In this document: piece by piece, positions 25,038 through 37,191 of the stretch | How positions within the stretch are numbered: position 1 is the first letter of the stretch | How the letters are laid out: each line of letters opens with the position of its first letter | Source of the DNA: Amaurobius ferox | Taxonomy: Eukaryota > Arthropoda > Arachnida > Araneae > Amaurobiidae | Assembly: GCA_951213105.1 (NCBI GenBank) | Contig: OX578140.1 | Location: 35,819,256-35,883,255 of the forward strand | Reading direction: 5' to 3' | Length of the DNA: 64,000 bases | The notes under the pieces: generated by a model | The model's input: the letters and a program-made list of their open reading frames with translations, nothing else | Databases searched by the model: none | What the model was told of the DNA's origin: nothing | Made by a program: the position numbers and the translations under genes

Positions 25038-26320
25038 TTAACACTTTACAACAAAGTTGAAAAGTGTTTATGACTTTGTTCATTCTGTCTGTCTGTCTGT
25101 CCGTCCGTCCGTTAGCACGATAACTGCCGTAAAAATGACTTAATCAAAATGAAATTTTAGTATGTTGTTCAGACCGTCTGTAGGACCTATGGGAATATAA
25201 ATGAATAATATCACCCAATTAGTTTTGTATTGAACCCGGATTGAAAAAATGAAATACATTGAGCACGGTGAGACCTAATTTTTCAAACATTTTTTAAGCG
25301 GATTTCAAATTCGCAAATTGCTTCGAAAATTTTAGGTAATATTCAAATTGTTCCATAAAATATATAAAAAAAAATTCAGGGAAATATATTCAGTACTTTT
25401 TTAAATAAAAATTGAAATAATAATAACACCTCTTATATGAAGCGATCACGTGACCCACCTCAAAATGATATATGGCATCCATCTTGTCTCAAAATCGTGG
25501 TTTTTAAAGTTCTTTTTAATTCATATTGAGTGTTGTATCCGTTCTAAAATCACTTTATTTTTGCATAAATTCTGTGCATTGACATACTGAAACAACGCGA
25601 TTACAATATATTTGAGTTTAAATGCTCATCCAAATTTGATTATTTCTACAACGAAGCCTATTTTTCACCTATGTAAAATGTAAACAGCAAAATATGTAGA
25701 ATGAATTGTATAAGAATTGCTATATTTCTTTAACACACAATCATTTAGTTCATGGAGTTTGCGTAGCTGATATGGATGAAATATTCATTGATTTTATAAT
25801 GAGCAGGACGATTTTCTTCGATGAAGTTTTACGCATAGAATTTAATTACTTGTAGCTCCATGGTCTTAATTTTTAAGTAAAATAAATTATTATAGTATTG
25901 TGATGAATGACATGAATGGAAAATTATTTATGAATGAAATGCTTCTTTTATAGAGAGAGCCAGGCGTGTTATTTTTTCTATGACGTCATTTGAATGAATT
26001 TCAGTTGTTTTCGATGAAGTTTTCAAATATAATAAATTAACGTAGTATTATGATAATTCTAAAATTATTACCGAGGAATGCATCACATTTTAGAGATGTT
26101 TAAACCAGGCAATTTATATTTCAATGCCGTCATTTGAATGAAGTTCATTTTTTTCGATGAAGGTTTAAGTTTTCAAATATAATAAATTAATGTAGTATTG
26201 TTATAAGTTTTAAAATATTACAGAGGAATATATTGCATTTTAGACATGTTTAAATAAAATTGCATTGAAGTTGGAAAGTGATTCAGAATCAATGCTTTAA
26301 GCATGATTGATCTTTCTTGT
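25038..26320 (-). mobile_element. Family B copy B3
   Basis: The 3' end is at the left: a hairpin AACACTTTACAACAAAGTTG closed by AAAAGTGTT (25039-25068), followed inward by a CTGT microsatellite (25085-25113). The 5' end is at the right: the subterminal repeat GGAAAGTGATTCAGAATC, then a stem-loop in AATGCTTTAAGCATGATTGA, ending CTTTCTTGT. The body holds repeated ATGACGTCATTTGAATGAA blocks. No ORF. It would move only with an enzyme supplied elsewhere. Confidence 0.8.
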
Positions 26321-26544
26321 TGTAACATGCATTTCCTTATTATGATAATTTTATTGTTAATTTATTTGAACTCGGATATTATCAAAAGTGTAAATCCTTC
26401 AGAAATCATCCGAATCAGAGTTCTGAACCCATCAGAAAACCTTTACTCTTGACATTTATTTAATATCACGGTAGGGACAGTAATATGCTCTATGATATAT
26501 GTCCCATTTTTCCATAAAACTCAGAAAATAGCATCGTTCCATAC

Positions 26545-26840
26545 ATACATATCTGAAAGTTCCCGCACATGGGCGCAAATTTTTCGGCTTCGCTTCTCTA
26601 AGAGTGGATTTTTTTTTCTCGCTGTTGATGTACTTTGCTTTCTCTAGAATGCAATAGGATAAATCTGATTTTGCTTCTGTTTCGACATTTACTTTGCGAT
26701 GCTAGATATCCCTCCAATTTTAACGCTTTTCAAAGTTTCAAGACTTTCCATGAAACGGAGGGATCAGATGCAACACAGATAAGTTCGCTCTAGTTCATGT
26801 TTATTTTCGATGTTTTTTTTCTCTCTCTTTCTCCCTCCGA
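26545..26840 (+). repeat. Dispersed repeat E, copy E3
   Basis: Shares GTTGATGTACTTTGCTTTC, TAAATCTGATTTTGC, TTCGACATT, GCTTTTCAAAGTTTC and ACACAGATAAG in the order of E1 and E2, followed by the same T-run and CTCTC tail. Confidence 0.55.
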
Positions 26841-29623
26841 TATGTGACTGCCTTTGAACTCCTGACATTTTTCATTCAAATAATCATTTAAATGAAAATA
26901 ATTTAAATATAATAAAGCAAAATGAGTTGAATTCGCCTACTTATCTAATTAGAAAATAATTACTTCATCTCATATAGCAAATATGCCGTTTAATAGGATA
27001 TGCAATATTAAATTACTGCCACTATAACAGCCATATTGTTAACCTTTTTCGACATTATTTTTAAAATACATCAATTTGAGTTATGTAACACAAAGTAACA
27101 CATGAAATTAATACTTACCTGAAACAACACTGCATCTGCAGTTATAAAATTATTTCTTTTCACAATTTACGCATTTTAAAGCCAAAATTAAAAAAAAGAA
27201 TAAATATCTAACGTAATGAAAGTGACTTTAATGTTTTTTTCATCAAAAAAGTGCCTATGTTGAACATTTCATTTATTCATTCAAATATCAAATGTACCCT
27301 TTCATTTCAGTTTTTACGGATGTTTTCAAAAACCAAATAAATAATTATATTTTAATATATTGTTCTAAAACTTAATAAGCAACCAATGTAATAAGTCATC
27401 AATCTACCAAATTTCATGAAATCTAGTCGGAGAGTTTTTGAGCTAGATTGGACACAGATATTAAAGAGACAAACACGCAGACTCTAAGCTAAAATAGTAG
27501 ATTTGTGGTATAAAGTGCCTCAAAACTCAAGGGGCTATATCAGAAGTACTTCCACAACTTAGCATACGCCATGTCACATGGGCACTTGCAAATGAAACAT
27601 CGGTTTACATAAAAATCTCATTTATTTCTATAAACTGCCAATAGTGATCTAAAATAGGAGAAATATGTCGGAAAGTTAATTATTACGAAATGTTATTTAA
27701 ATACCAGAATTAAAAAATAAAAGCGTTTCAGTTTGGTTATTGCTAGATAATATTTATCTTATCTCGCGTTCGGCCGCATTCTTCTCTCGAACGCATCATC
27801 CCGATGAATCATTCCTTAGTATCACACGTACAACCGTAGCCTAATAATTGATACCACTGTTGTCCTTCTCCGACTATTACACGCCAATCTACAAAATTAA
27901 AAAAATCTCCCCATTTATCGTCACACCCGACCTACCGACATGCCCCCCCCCCCCATACCAGATGCCAACAAAGATATTATTCTACTTCAAAATGTAGCTT
28001 TTTATACAGGCTCCTTCAAAATTTTTTTCAATGTAAAATATAATTTTCATGATCCAGTTAGTCACACTAAAATGTTCCCTTGCCATACGATTAAAATTAC
28101 CTGACATATCATTTAACATTGACACCTAACATTTTTTTGACGTGTAATTTGGAACTATATAAAACTTTTGCTATATATATGTGTATATTTGCAAAAATGT
28201 ATACAACAAATGTATATTTTTAAATGTAAATTTGTCTTATTCAATTTTGTAAGACCCCCTAAATTCTGTTTTCGCTGTTCGGTTGAAAGTGGTTTAAGGG
28301 TACTTATCTGTTATAGAGCCATGGGTTACGACTACTTTTACGAGTTGTCGCCAACACGAACGTTGGCGATATAACCCGATACGACAAAAATTCACTACAA
28401 ACACAATGATTGCAATTTAATATATAATGGGGTTTGATCAACTTTACTTAACAAAAAAATATTGTGTTACATTGAAATTTGTGGCGGTCAAAACTCAGTT
28501 ATTACCGATAAAATGTCATTAAATTTATCACTACCGGTAACGCTTCGCCACATAAATTCTGCGAGATATGAGCCCAAGTGCTGTCTTGCAGTGCCTCTAT
28601 GCTTTTTGTTACGCCATTTCGCGGATCCCCATAGTCTCTATGGTCTGAGTATGAATCCTGGTTTCAGGATCCACGAAGTTATACCGATGGTTTACTTTCA
28701 AATATTGAAAGCTGGTCTAAGCCACGAAATATGAAAACAGCGCCACCTATTTATAATATCATCAATAGGTATAAACCAGAATTTGGCGTCGTCGCTACGT
28801 GTTGCCTTGTTTGGCTTCATGTTAGCTGAGTTTTGCCGCCGGAAACAATGTATTATACATTAGAATATTGCATCCATAGAAAAATCCATTTACTAAATAA
28901 AAATAAAATCCAATTCCGGATGCTGGTAAATCAAATTTATGCATCGATTGCTCAATAATTTTTAATGATTTTCATTTTCCATTTAGAATGTGTTCAAAAT
29001 CCATCTTCTAAAATTCAGGATAGCCAAGAAAACATGCACTACCAAAAATAAGCATAGATCCGCTTTTTCCCCCCTCCATGTTTGACTTCTCGACGATACT
29101 ACCGAAGTTCGTGATTCTCTCACAATTTTCTACAATGGGAAATGGCATCACAGAAGCAATATGAAAAATTGAATTCTCGAATTTGATCTCCGCAGGAATG
29201 GATCATTCAGTGTTGACAGTAATCCTCAAGGCACTTTTGTATGCTCGCATCCATCTGAAATGTATACAATCCCATATTTCGTTATGGAATTTATTTTTTC
29301 TTTGCAGAATGTCAGATTGTCTCTTTTCTTCGGACGGTATATAAGCCGTTCTAGACTTACGAACGTGTTCCGTTTCTAAAAGTCGTTCGGGGGGGGGGGG
29401 GGGGGGGTTAAACACCAAAGCATATACATTCTTGTCCGATACGTATAGAACATTGTTGCGACCATGTAATATTCCCTCTCTAGAGTATTTTACTTTGAAA
29501 ATCAGAGTGAGAAAACACCCGTACTGACATTCTTTTCAATTGCGACAGTCTAAGGTTACCACATGCCAAAGTTGAAGAAGGGTTTCCAGATTTGACGATT
29601 TATTGCCAATTTGTCGACTTTCC
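26841..29623. other. Non-coding stretch with C- and G-runs
   Basis: No gene supported. A C-run at 27943-27954 reads on the minus strand as a purine tract followed by CATGTCGGTAGG, a possible LTR edge. A G-run of about 18 lies at 29389-29407. The 28462-28734 frame has no recognisable domain. Confidence 0.45.
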
Positions 29624-29689
29624 GAATCTTCTAGAAGCACCTCGAAATAGCCAATATTCTACGTGATACGAGAGATTTCTAGAAGTTTC
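29624..29689. promoter_or_regulatory. Pair of heat-shock-element-like sites
   Basis: GAATCTTCTAGAA (29624-29636) fits GAAnnTTCnnGAA exactly. TTCTAGAAGTTTC (29677-29689) fits TTCnnGAAnnTTC exactly. Further GAA words lie between them. Trimeric GAA/TTC arrays are the binding sites of heat shock factor. No heat-shock gene follows; the LTR element begins 145 bp downstream. The block may belong to an older, interrupted LTR or promoter. Confidence 0.45.
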
Positions 29690-29834
29690 TATGGAGAGTC
29701 ATCACTCAGTCGGAGAGCAGCTGACGAGCTACATTGCGACTTTCGTCAATGTTTTGTGAGTAGTATCAGTTATTTTGTGAAATTAACTGTATATTATTCC
29801 TGTTCACACTGTGCTTGTGAATATACGTGTTAGT

Positions 29835-31006
29835 TGTCGCGAACGTTTTTGGTATACTCGACAGAGAAGACAAAGTTTTGAAATCAAACACATTTATTAA
29901 ACATGAAATAACAAGGCAGTTGATCGAAAACAGTGGAGTACAAGCATTTCTCGCAATAACTCAGAGTTACACTCGGTAGGGTGACCATTAAGAACACCCC
30001 TGGAGGAAGAGGAACCAAGAGAATACACATATTTTCTGATACATAAAATAAACACAATATTCCTCACATTATACTTGACATTTATATACGACATTTGTAT
30101 ACTTTGAACATATACGACATTTTCATATAACATCATCAATGATTCGATGCTCACGAGGATTTGACAATTAACACTCTATTCGTTAGGTGGAAGACTAAAT
30201 ATATATAAAACTTTACCTCGTCTCTTTTAAATATAACATTTACAATTCTGTACCATGGGAAAGGATATCAGGATGGACTCTCGGCATAAACTCATCGAGA
30301 TTCTTGCGCAGAACAAAATCCATAATGGTCGGGAAACTTGATTACACAACATCATGCTGGCGGAATTCGACATCTTGGTTGGTTACGGAGATTGGTTGAT
30401 TCGTACCTTAGGACACAAGGAGGAGTCAGGCAAATACAAATCGCTGTAAAATGAGCTTTCCCTCTAGCCCTATTAGCGATTCAAGCCGACCAGTGAAAGA
30501 ACCATTTTCTCTTTTCACAAGACTCATTATTCCATTACTACCAGGCTGATTCATTTAAAAACACGAGTGACTCATCTCTGAACCGAGCCAAACGACTCTA
30601 CGCACAACTTGTCGAACTATGTTACATATTTTAATCACATCCTTCCACTTTCAAAATTAATCCACCTTTTCTTAAAATTCGCGATCATACGCGAATCAAA
30701 CACACACGTCTACATTTCTCCACGACTCCTTCCACACTGCCTCCAAAATCCTTTTTCAAACGCGCGCGTGCGCAAAACCTGCAAGTTCCCAACTAGCGAC
30801 TGAGAAGCGAAAATACAAAACTATTACTATTTTTCTGGAACATAAACACTTTTGCGATTTTAGAGTTCACTTCCCTTAAAAGTCAATGTAATTGAAAACA
30901 TGTAGAAAAGACATTTACATTTCGAAATTGACACTTTCAATCACACAGAAATAAAACAATACTTTAATATACAATTTTAACACAGAGGTGTGAAAGCCTT
31001 ATCACA
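29835..31006 (-). repeat. 3' LTR
   Basis: In element orientation it starts TGTGATAAGGCTTTCACACC and ends GTTCGCGACA. It matches the other LTR over its whole length except C at 30042. Small open frames inside it are shared by both LTRs and are not genes. Confidence 0.93.
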
Positions 31007-32220
31007 CTCCTTCGGGGCCCGGGAGAAAAATTTCCTGCAAAGCGGGGAATTTTTCCGCACAATACTAGGAAAATACCTGCATTAAGTTCCCAATGACATA
31101 TGTTCCATTGAGAGGAATTTAGTGTAAATTTTGAGCGATGTACATCAAAGAAAAAACAAAAACAAACAAGATCATGACCAGCATAATAACCAAAATCCAA
31201 GAGTGGCCTAAAGTTTGACTCGTGAGTCAAAAAAAAATAAGTCTCAATACAAGCATAGACCTTTACAAGACAACACCAAATTAACAAGACACAAATGATG
31301 AAATTGCCCCTTTTAAAATTTAAACACTAATACATTTTCTGGTGAGTACCACAGAGACATGAAAATTTAATTTACTCAACTCACAAAAAGTTTAACTAAA
31401 CAAAAAGTTTTCTTTCTTCAAAATCTTACAATTAAAATTCTATAAATTTACTTTTCACAGAAATCAATTTATTAACTATTATCCAACCTTGCCAACAAAT
31501 TACTTTAAAGGACATTTAAAAAAATTACTAATTTAGAAAATGAGACAAATTTTCAAACCAAGAATGTTGATCAGGCACCCAGGCAAAAAACAAGTCCATT
31601 AGAAAGTTGCAAACCTAGAGGTGGCCGTACCCCCAACCAATAAGTCAACAAACACCAAATGACAAAAAAAAATTTCTAAAATTTACTAGACCTTTAAATT
31701 AAAAAAAAATCATTCACACATTCATAAAATAAAACAGAGATAAAAATTATCAGTTATCCTTAAAAAACCTTACCAAAACTCTAATCCATCAAGTACTTAA
31801 TTGTCTTAAAATTACTTTAAAACATTACTGCTTATCATTAAAGTAAAGCAAAAAAAATTATTATTTAAGTATTTAGAATTTTAAAACACTACTTCAACCT
31901 GATTAACATGGCACTCACATTCAGAAAGCTGCACTGGCACAGAACTTGCAGTACAGAACATTCAGCTGACTGACACATAAAGCAAATTACACAGAAGTTC
32001 AGAAATATTGGATCCATTTTAACATAGCATACAGTTTTGCAAAACATTTTGTGAAACAATTGAAAATATAATATTATGAAACATAATTGTCCATCTCACA
32101 ACAATATGTCTTTTTTTTTTTTTTTTTTTTTGAAAATGTGAGAATTTCATAATCTAAACATTTTACTTTACTTTTGAGCCAATTGCTCTCTTGACATATT
32201 GCCTTAATTGACAAGTAACT
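31007..32220 (-). other. 3' non-coding region of the LTR element
   Basis: 1.2 kb between the ORF stop and the 3' LTR, A-rich on the plus strand, without a coding frame. A T-run of about 20 lies at 32111-32130. No envelope-like ORF is present. Confidence 0.7.
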
Positions 32221-34665
32221 TTAATGAATAAATTGGCCTCTTGGGCGCAAGTCATACTTGTGTGAATTAGGAACATTTTGAGTTTTAACCCTATTTTGAT
32301 GGTTTAGAAAATATCTACTTTTAAATTGTCTTGTTTCTTGAGTTGAAGAATTATCAATGTTATCATTATATGTGCTAGAAATCAATTCACTACGTCTAGG
32401 AGGTAAAGGAGTTAATCTATTAACGTGGACCAATTGCTGATTACATGGATTGTTTTTGTGTTGAATGACAAAGTTAACTTCAGTACCACCTCTAACATGA
32501 TTTTGCTTTTCCCCCATATGCAAAGTAACATTCTGTGCATTTACTACCAAATCTCTAAAAGATTTGCTTCCATTTTCCAAATCGTTAATATGTACCTCTT
32601 CACTACCCAAATGTGGCACTACATTATTTTCCGAAAAATTTCTGATCACATACTCTTCCCGAATGACCTGAGACTCATTCACTACCGGTGCCAGATCTGC
32701 TTTGCATTTGGCGCATGCATTCGTATGGAACTCTTTCGGTTTACAGTCCTCTACCACACGAACATTTTTTTCACTACTCATCTGCGAGTCAGGCACAGCA
32801 ATACGCTTTGCGACACTACTTAGGTTTGAGTCTGCAATTTCCGACTCATTTGCCGGTTCATGATTTGAAATCGAAAGTAAATTATTCGTACATTGATAAC
32901 CAACAAAAGGAATGGAAGAGTTTGAAAACTTAAAACAGAAGTGATTATAATCTATAATAGCATTATGTTTATGTAAAAACTTGTTACCAAGGATTACATT
33001 ATATGAAATAGGAGCTGGTGATTTTAACACAAAAAATTCGGTAGGGAATCTTTCTTTTCCCAAATTTAGCGAAATAGTGGCTAAACATTCAACTTTAGTA
33101 TCTTGTGAACTAAAGCTACGCAAAATTGTTGGTTTGTATGTTAGCAACATATGTGCAATGGGTACAGTATTTAAAGCTTCCTCATACACTAAATTAATTG
33201 AACTACCCGTATCAATCAATATTGACACTTCACTGCTCACTAATTTTCCTTTTATAATAGAAGAAGATGACAAAGAATTTGTAATATTATGACAAATATT
33301 ATTTTCCTCAAAATGTGATGTTTGCCTATCAAAAGTTTTTCTATTATTATAATTGTGCATGGGATATCTACTCTGATTCCCAGAAGAATGATTTTTGGAA
33401 TTTTGCAAAGATTTATATGACTCCTTATTTTTATAATTTTGCGTTCCTTGCTTTCTATACTTCCACTCATTTGCAGACATTTGCCCTCTGTGTCTTTCAC
33501 CCTGGTGATACCTAGTTCCAGGACTGGTATAAATTTTCCTACATTTTATACCGTACACATCTCTTTTTTGAAAAACCTTTTTCCAACACTGTTCTTGAAC
33601 GTGACCTAATTTACCACATTTGTCACACTTTGGACGCGGTGAACGCTTTTCGTTAACTTTATCTGAATTAAACTTAAATTTTTCTATTTTACCCTTAAGA
33701 AATTCAATGTCCCTTTCCTGTTCTAACACTTTTCTTTTTAAATCTGACATACTTTCACTTTGATCTGGTGTGAGAACATATTTTTCTGGTGTGAGAACAC
33801 CTTTTTTTGTAAGTACCGGATTAGTCAAGTACATAGCATTATTTTCATTTAAAATAGATTCCTCAAGAATTGCAAGTTTTCTAGCCGAATAAAAATCTCT
33901 AGGGTTTTGTGACAACACCAATCTTTTTAGTTCCGGATATAAACCATTAATAAATGAAGTTTTTAAAAGTGTTTGCCTGATTTTATTCTCACTTTCGGAA
34001 TCTACATCTTCCGGAACAACCTTAAATGAAGCAGCTTCGATTCTCATCGAAAACTGTTTAACCGACTCATTTGGTCTCTGTGTAAAGTTCACGAGTGAAA
34101 TTATGTTTTTAGTGACATTTTCGGTCACTTCAAAATGATCTTTCAAAATGTGAATAATTTCCTGCAAATTTTTACAATTTCTGTGCTTTGGATTCTCTTC
34201 AATCAATCTATTTGCTTCCCCCTCTAAATTCAATCTCAAACAAACTAATTTGTCACACTCACTCCAGTTTGCATGAGTGGCTACTAAATTTAACTTTTCC
34301 AAAAACTGTGACAACGAAAGCTCTGAATTTCCCGAGAATTTTGGAATATGATGTGCGAACTTAGGTGTGAAAATATGGAATGATTTTAACATGTTATCAT
34401 TTACCGATGAAGCACTGTTTTGATTTGGCAAAGTGCCAGAAGAAGAATTCAGACATACCGGCGATTTATCTGATATATTTTCCTCATTAGATTTAGCTTT
34501 GTGGCTAACACTTTTAACTTTACCTCTAGAATTAACAGTATCCGACTCAGTAGCAATATCAAGCGACAAATTCAAGGAGGAATTTAATTTTTTACTTGAA
34601 TTTTTACTCATCTTACCGACATTTACTTTTTTGTTTCTAGTAATTGGAGCCATTTTGCATAACAA
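32221..34665 (-). CDS. gag: Gag-protease polyprotein with fused integrase C-terminal tail
   Basis: The ORF is intact, 814 codons. Residues about 100-275 look like a retrotransposon capsid (PKFSGNSELSLSQFLEKL at 108-125, then helical text). A likely coiled coil follows at 306-332. One CCHC zinc knuckle spans C347-C360 (CX2CX4HX4C). A basic linker leads to an aspartic protease with IDTGSS (484-489) and the NVILG flap-side motif (556-560). Residues 730-752 (NFVIQ..QLVHVNRLTP) and 804-809 (YDLRPR) are typical of the end of Ty3/Gypsy Pol after the integrase. No RT, RNase H or DDE motif lies between. The simplest reading is an in-frame internal deletion that left one open frame. The start was chosen as the first Met (34665); MAPITR five codons in is an alternative. 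Capsid and protease could still act in trans packaging. Confidence 0.88.
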   Translation of the reverse strand: MLCKMAPITRNKKVNVGKMSKNSSKKLNSSLNLSLDIATESDTVNSRGKVKSVSHKAKSNEENISDKSPVCLNSSSGTLPNQNSASSVNDNMLKSFHIFTPKFAHHIPKFSGNSELSLSQFLEKLNLVATHANWSECDKLVCLRLNLEGEANRLIEENPKHRNCKNLQEIIHILKDHFEVTENVTKNIISLVNFTQRPNESVKQFSMRIEAASFKVVPEDVDSESENKIRQTLLKTSFINGLYPELKRLVLSQNPRDFYSARKLAILEESILNENNAMYLTNPVLTKKGVLTPEKYVLTPDQSESMSDLKRKVLEQERDIEFLKGKIEKFKFNSDKVNEKRSPRPKCDKCGKLGHVQEQCWKKVFQKRDVYGIKCRKIYTSPGTRYHQGERHRGQMSANEWKYRKQGTQNYKNKESYKSLQNSKNHSSGNQSRYPMHNYNNRKTFDRQTSHFEENNICHNITNSLSSSSIIKGKLVSSEVSILIDTGSSINLVYEEALNTVPIAHMLLTYKPTILRSFSSQDTKVECLATISLNLGKERFPTEFFVLKSPAPISYNVILGNKFLHKHNAIIDYNHFCFKFSNSSIPFVGYQCTNNLLSISNHEPANESEIADSNLSSVAKRIAVPDSQMSSEKNVRVVEDCKPKEFHTNACAKCKADLAPVVNESQVIREEYVIRNFSENNVVPHLGSEEVHINDLENGSKSFRDLVVNAQNVTLHMGEKQNHVRGGTEVNFVIQHKNNPCNQQLVHVNRLTPLPPRRSELISSTYNDNIDNSSTQETRQFKSRYFLNHQNRVKTQNVPNSHKYDLRPRGQFIH

Positions 34666-34991
34666 TCAAATATACTCGTATAGTTTAACACAATATGCAA
34701 TTGCAATGTTCTTAAACAGTATTTACAATAAAACCAGTTTTTATCAAATCAAATGACATAAATATGCAAACAAATCAATTTTTTTTATCAAATGGCACAT
34801 ATCAAATTCCAAGAACACTCGTTTTTGAGAATACCGAAAACAGAACATGGAACTCTGTTTACTTAAGAAAACACTCATTTTAGCACAACGGTAATTTTTA
34901 ACCTTCAAAATTTCAATTCTTAAGAAAATTTTTAAAATTTTAATTCTCTCAGCTCTTCCCCACTCACCGAGAAAAGTAACGGCACCAATTC
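34666..34991 (-). other. 5' leader of the LTR element
   Basis: Untranslated leader between the 5' LTR and the ORF, about 325 bp, where packaging signals would be expected. No specific structure recognised. Confidence 0.6.
34970..34987 (-). promoter_or_regulatory. Primer binding site
   Basis: In element orientation, four bases after the LTR end comes TGGTGCCGTTACTTTTC. The TGG start pairs with a tRNA CCA end. I do not assign the tRNA species. Confidence 0.7.
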
Positions 34992-36163
34992 TGTCGCGAA
35001 CGTTTTTGGTATACTCGACAGAGAAGACAAAGTTTTGAAATCAAACACATTTATTAAACATGAAATAACAAGGCAGTTGATCGAAAACAGTGGAGTACAA
35101 GCATTTCTCGCAATAACTCAGAGTTACACTCGGTAGGGTGACCATTAAGAACACCCCTGGAGGAAGAGGAACCAAGAGAATACACATATTTTCTGATATA
35201 TAAAATAAACACAATATTCCTCACATTATACTTGACATTTATATACGACATTTGTATACTTTGAACATATACGACATTTTCATATAACATCATCAATGAT
35301 TCGATGCTCACGAGGATTTGACAATTAACACTCTATTCGTTAGGTGGAAGACTAAATATATATAAAACTTTACCTCGTCTCTTTTAAATATAACATTTAC
35401 AATTCTGTACCATGGGAAAGGATATCAGGATGGACTCTCGGCATAAACTCATCGAGATTCTTGCGCAGAACAAAATCCATAATGGTCGGGAAACTTGATT
35501 ACACAACATCATGCTGGCGGAATTCGACATCTTGGTTGGTTACGGAGATTGGTTGATTCGTACCTTAGGACACAAGGAGGAGTCAGGCAAATACAAATCG
35601 CTGTAAAATGAGCTTTCCCTCTAGCCCTATTAGCGATTCAAGCCGACCAGTGAAAGAACCATTTTCTCTTTTCACAAGACTCATTATTCCATTACTACCA
35701 GGCTGATTCATTTAAAAACACGAGTGACTCATCTCTGAACCGAGCCAAACGACTCTACGCACAACTTGTCGAACTATGTTACATATTTTAATCACATCCT
35801 TCCACTTTCAAAATTAATCCACCTTTTCTTAAAATTCGCGATCATACGCGAATCAAACACACACGTCTACATTTCTCCACGACTCCTTCCACACTGCCTC
35901 CAAAATCCTTTTTCAAACGCGCGCGTGCGCAAAACCTGCAAGTTCCCAACTAGCGACTGAGAAGCGAAAATACAAAACTATTACTATTTTTCTGGAACAT
36001 AAACACTTTTGCGATTTTAGAGTTCACTTCCCTTAAAAGTCAATGTAATTGAAAACATGTAGAAAAGACATTTACATTTCGAAATTGACACTTTCAATCA
36101 CACAGAAATAAAACAATACTTTAATATACAATTTTAACACAGAGGTGTGAAAGCCTTATCACA
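34992..36163 (-). repeat. 5' LTR
   Basis: Same length as the 3' LTR and one visible mismatch (T at 35199). It would carry the element promoter. Flanked on the outside by TAGT. Confidence 0.93.
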
Positions 36164-37191
36164 TAGTTATCCGGAAATTTGGACTCATTCTTGTATCCTG
36201 ACAGTACACCCACGATTCAAGAGGATACGTCATAACAATATGTTAGCAGCCATTTTAAGTGGACCATGACGCAATAAACATTCCAAAAATCGATTTTTCG
36301 TTTAATAGCCAAAACATAGAATAAGTTCCACTGGTTTCAAAAATATATAGTTTATGGATCTTTCATCCCGTGAAGAGAAAAATTTTACAGCATCAAAATG
36401 TAAACAACAAACGCCACATTCGTTAAAGTCTTCAAAGAGCATTTTCTCGAAATGTTATTTTTTTCTGCGTTGGAACACTTTATGTAAATTCTATAAATCT
36501 ACATTTATGAAATTTTTGTATGAGTAAAAAATGTTTTTTTGTAATTATATTATTATGATAATTAAGGCAGGGAAAGCTAATAAAAGTAGACGAACATAGA
36601 ATAGAATTTTGAAAAGCAAAAGTGGATGGGGGAGAGGGAGAAGGATTGAATAACACTTGGAAAGTCGAAAATGTACAATAGTTTCAAGGTGCGCTAGTAC
36701 CTTTCTACCTTTAAATGTCATTTTGAATTAATAACCTTGTACATATGTACAAAAATGTAAGCATTCGAACATAAGAAGATAAAAAATCCCGGCTCGCAAA
36801 GAGAATGAAAAAAGATGCATATTACAGACAGAATATGGGACAGAAGAAGGGAATGGGCAGATTCAAACACAACCAGAAATTAACAAATCACACTCAATAT
36901 TAAAACAATTCTGTTATTAAGAAATATTAAATGACAACATTATCTACTAGAATATAAGAAAGTATAAGGTTATAAAATATATTGAGGACTATCCAATGAA
37001 TGAACCAGGCTGAATACTGCAAAACATCTAGAAAATACTAAAATTTAATTCATTAGAATGGCATATTAGAATAAATAAAATAGAGTAATTTGCTATTATT
37101 TTAGAAAAATGTTATCCGGGCAAAATCTTACCATTGTCTTTCTATTCCGTCAAAATACAAAGTTATAAATTAAAACTTGCAAACTAAAGTT
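36164..37191. other. Non-coding stretch
   Basis: No gene recognised. The first ~60 bases (TTATCCGGAAATTTGG onward) continue the interrupted pre-insertion sequence of 29.5-29.8 kb. Confidence 0.5.

Larger units (their letters stand above)
29835..36163 (-). mobile_element. Non-autonomous LTR retrotransposon (Ty3/Gypsy-type)
   Basis: The 6329-bp element lies on the minus strand. It has two 1172-bp LTRs (29835-31006 and 34992-36163) that begin TG and end CA. TAGT flanks both sides (29831-29834 and 36164-36167) as a likely 4-bp target duplication. A TGG-initiated tRNA primer site sits inside the 5' LTR, and a short purine tract (CTCCTTC on the plus strand, 31007-31013) lies beside the 3' LTR. By eye the LTRs differ at one position only (30042 C, 35199 T), so insertion is recent. 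The only ORF is Gag-protease with an integrase tail; RT, RNase H and the integrase core are missing. It must rely on a related full element. Confidence 0.9.

Noticed and set aside
28462..28734. 90-aa open frame as a gene
   Set aside because: No motif, and the surroundings are non-coding; length is within chance for this much sequence.
29897..30154. 85-aa open frame repeated at 35054-35311
   Set aside because: Both lie in the LTRs; the duplication is that of the LTR and not of a gene.
31007..32220. An envelope-like gene after the Gag ORF
   Set aside because: No signal peptide, transmembrane segment or long frame on the element strand.
32425..32823. 132-aa open frame on the plus strand
   Set aside because: It is the shadow of the Gag-protease ORF on the other strand.
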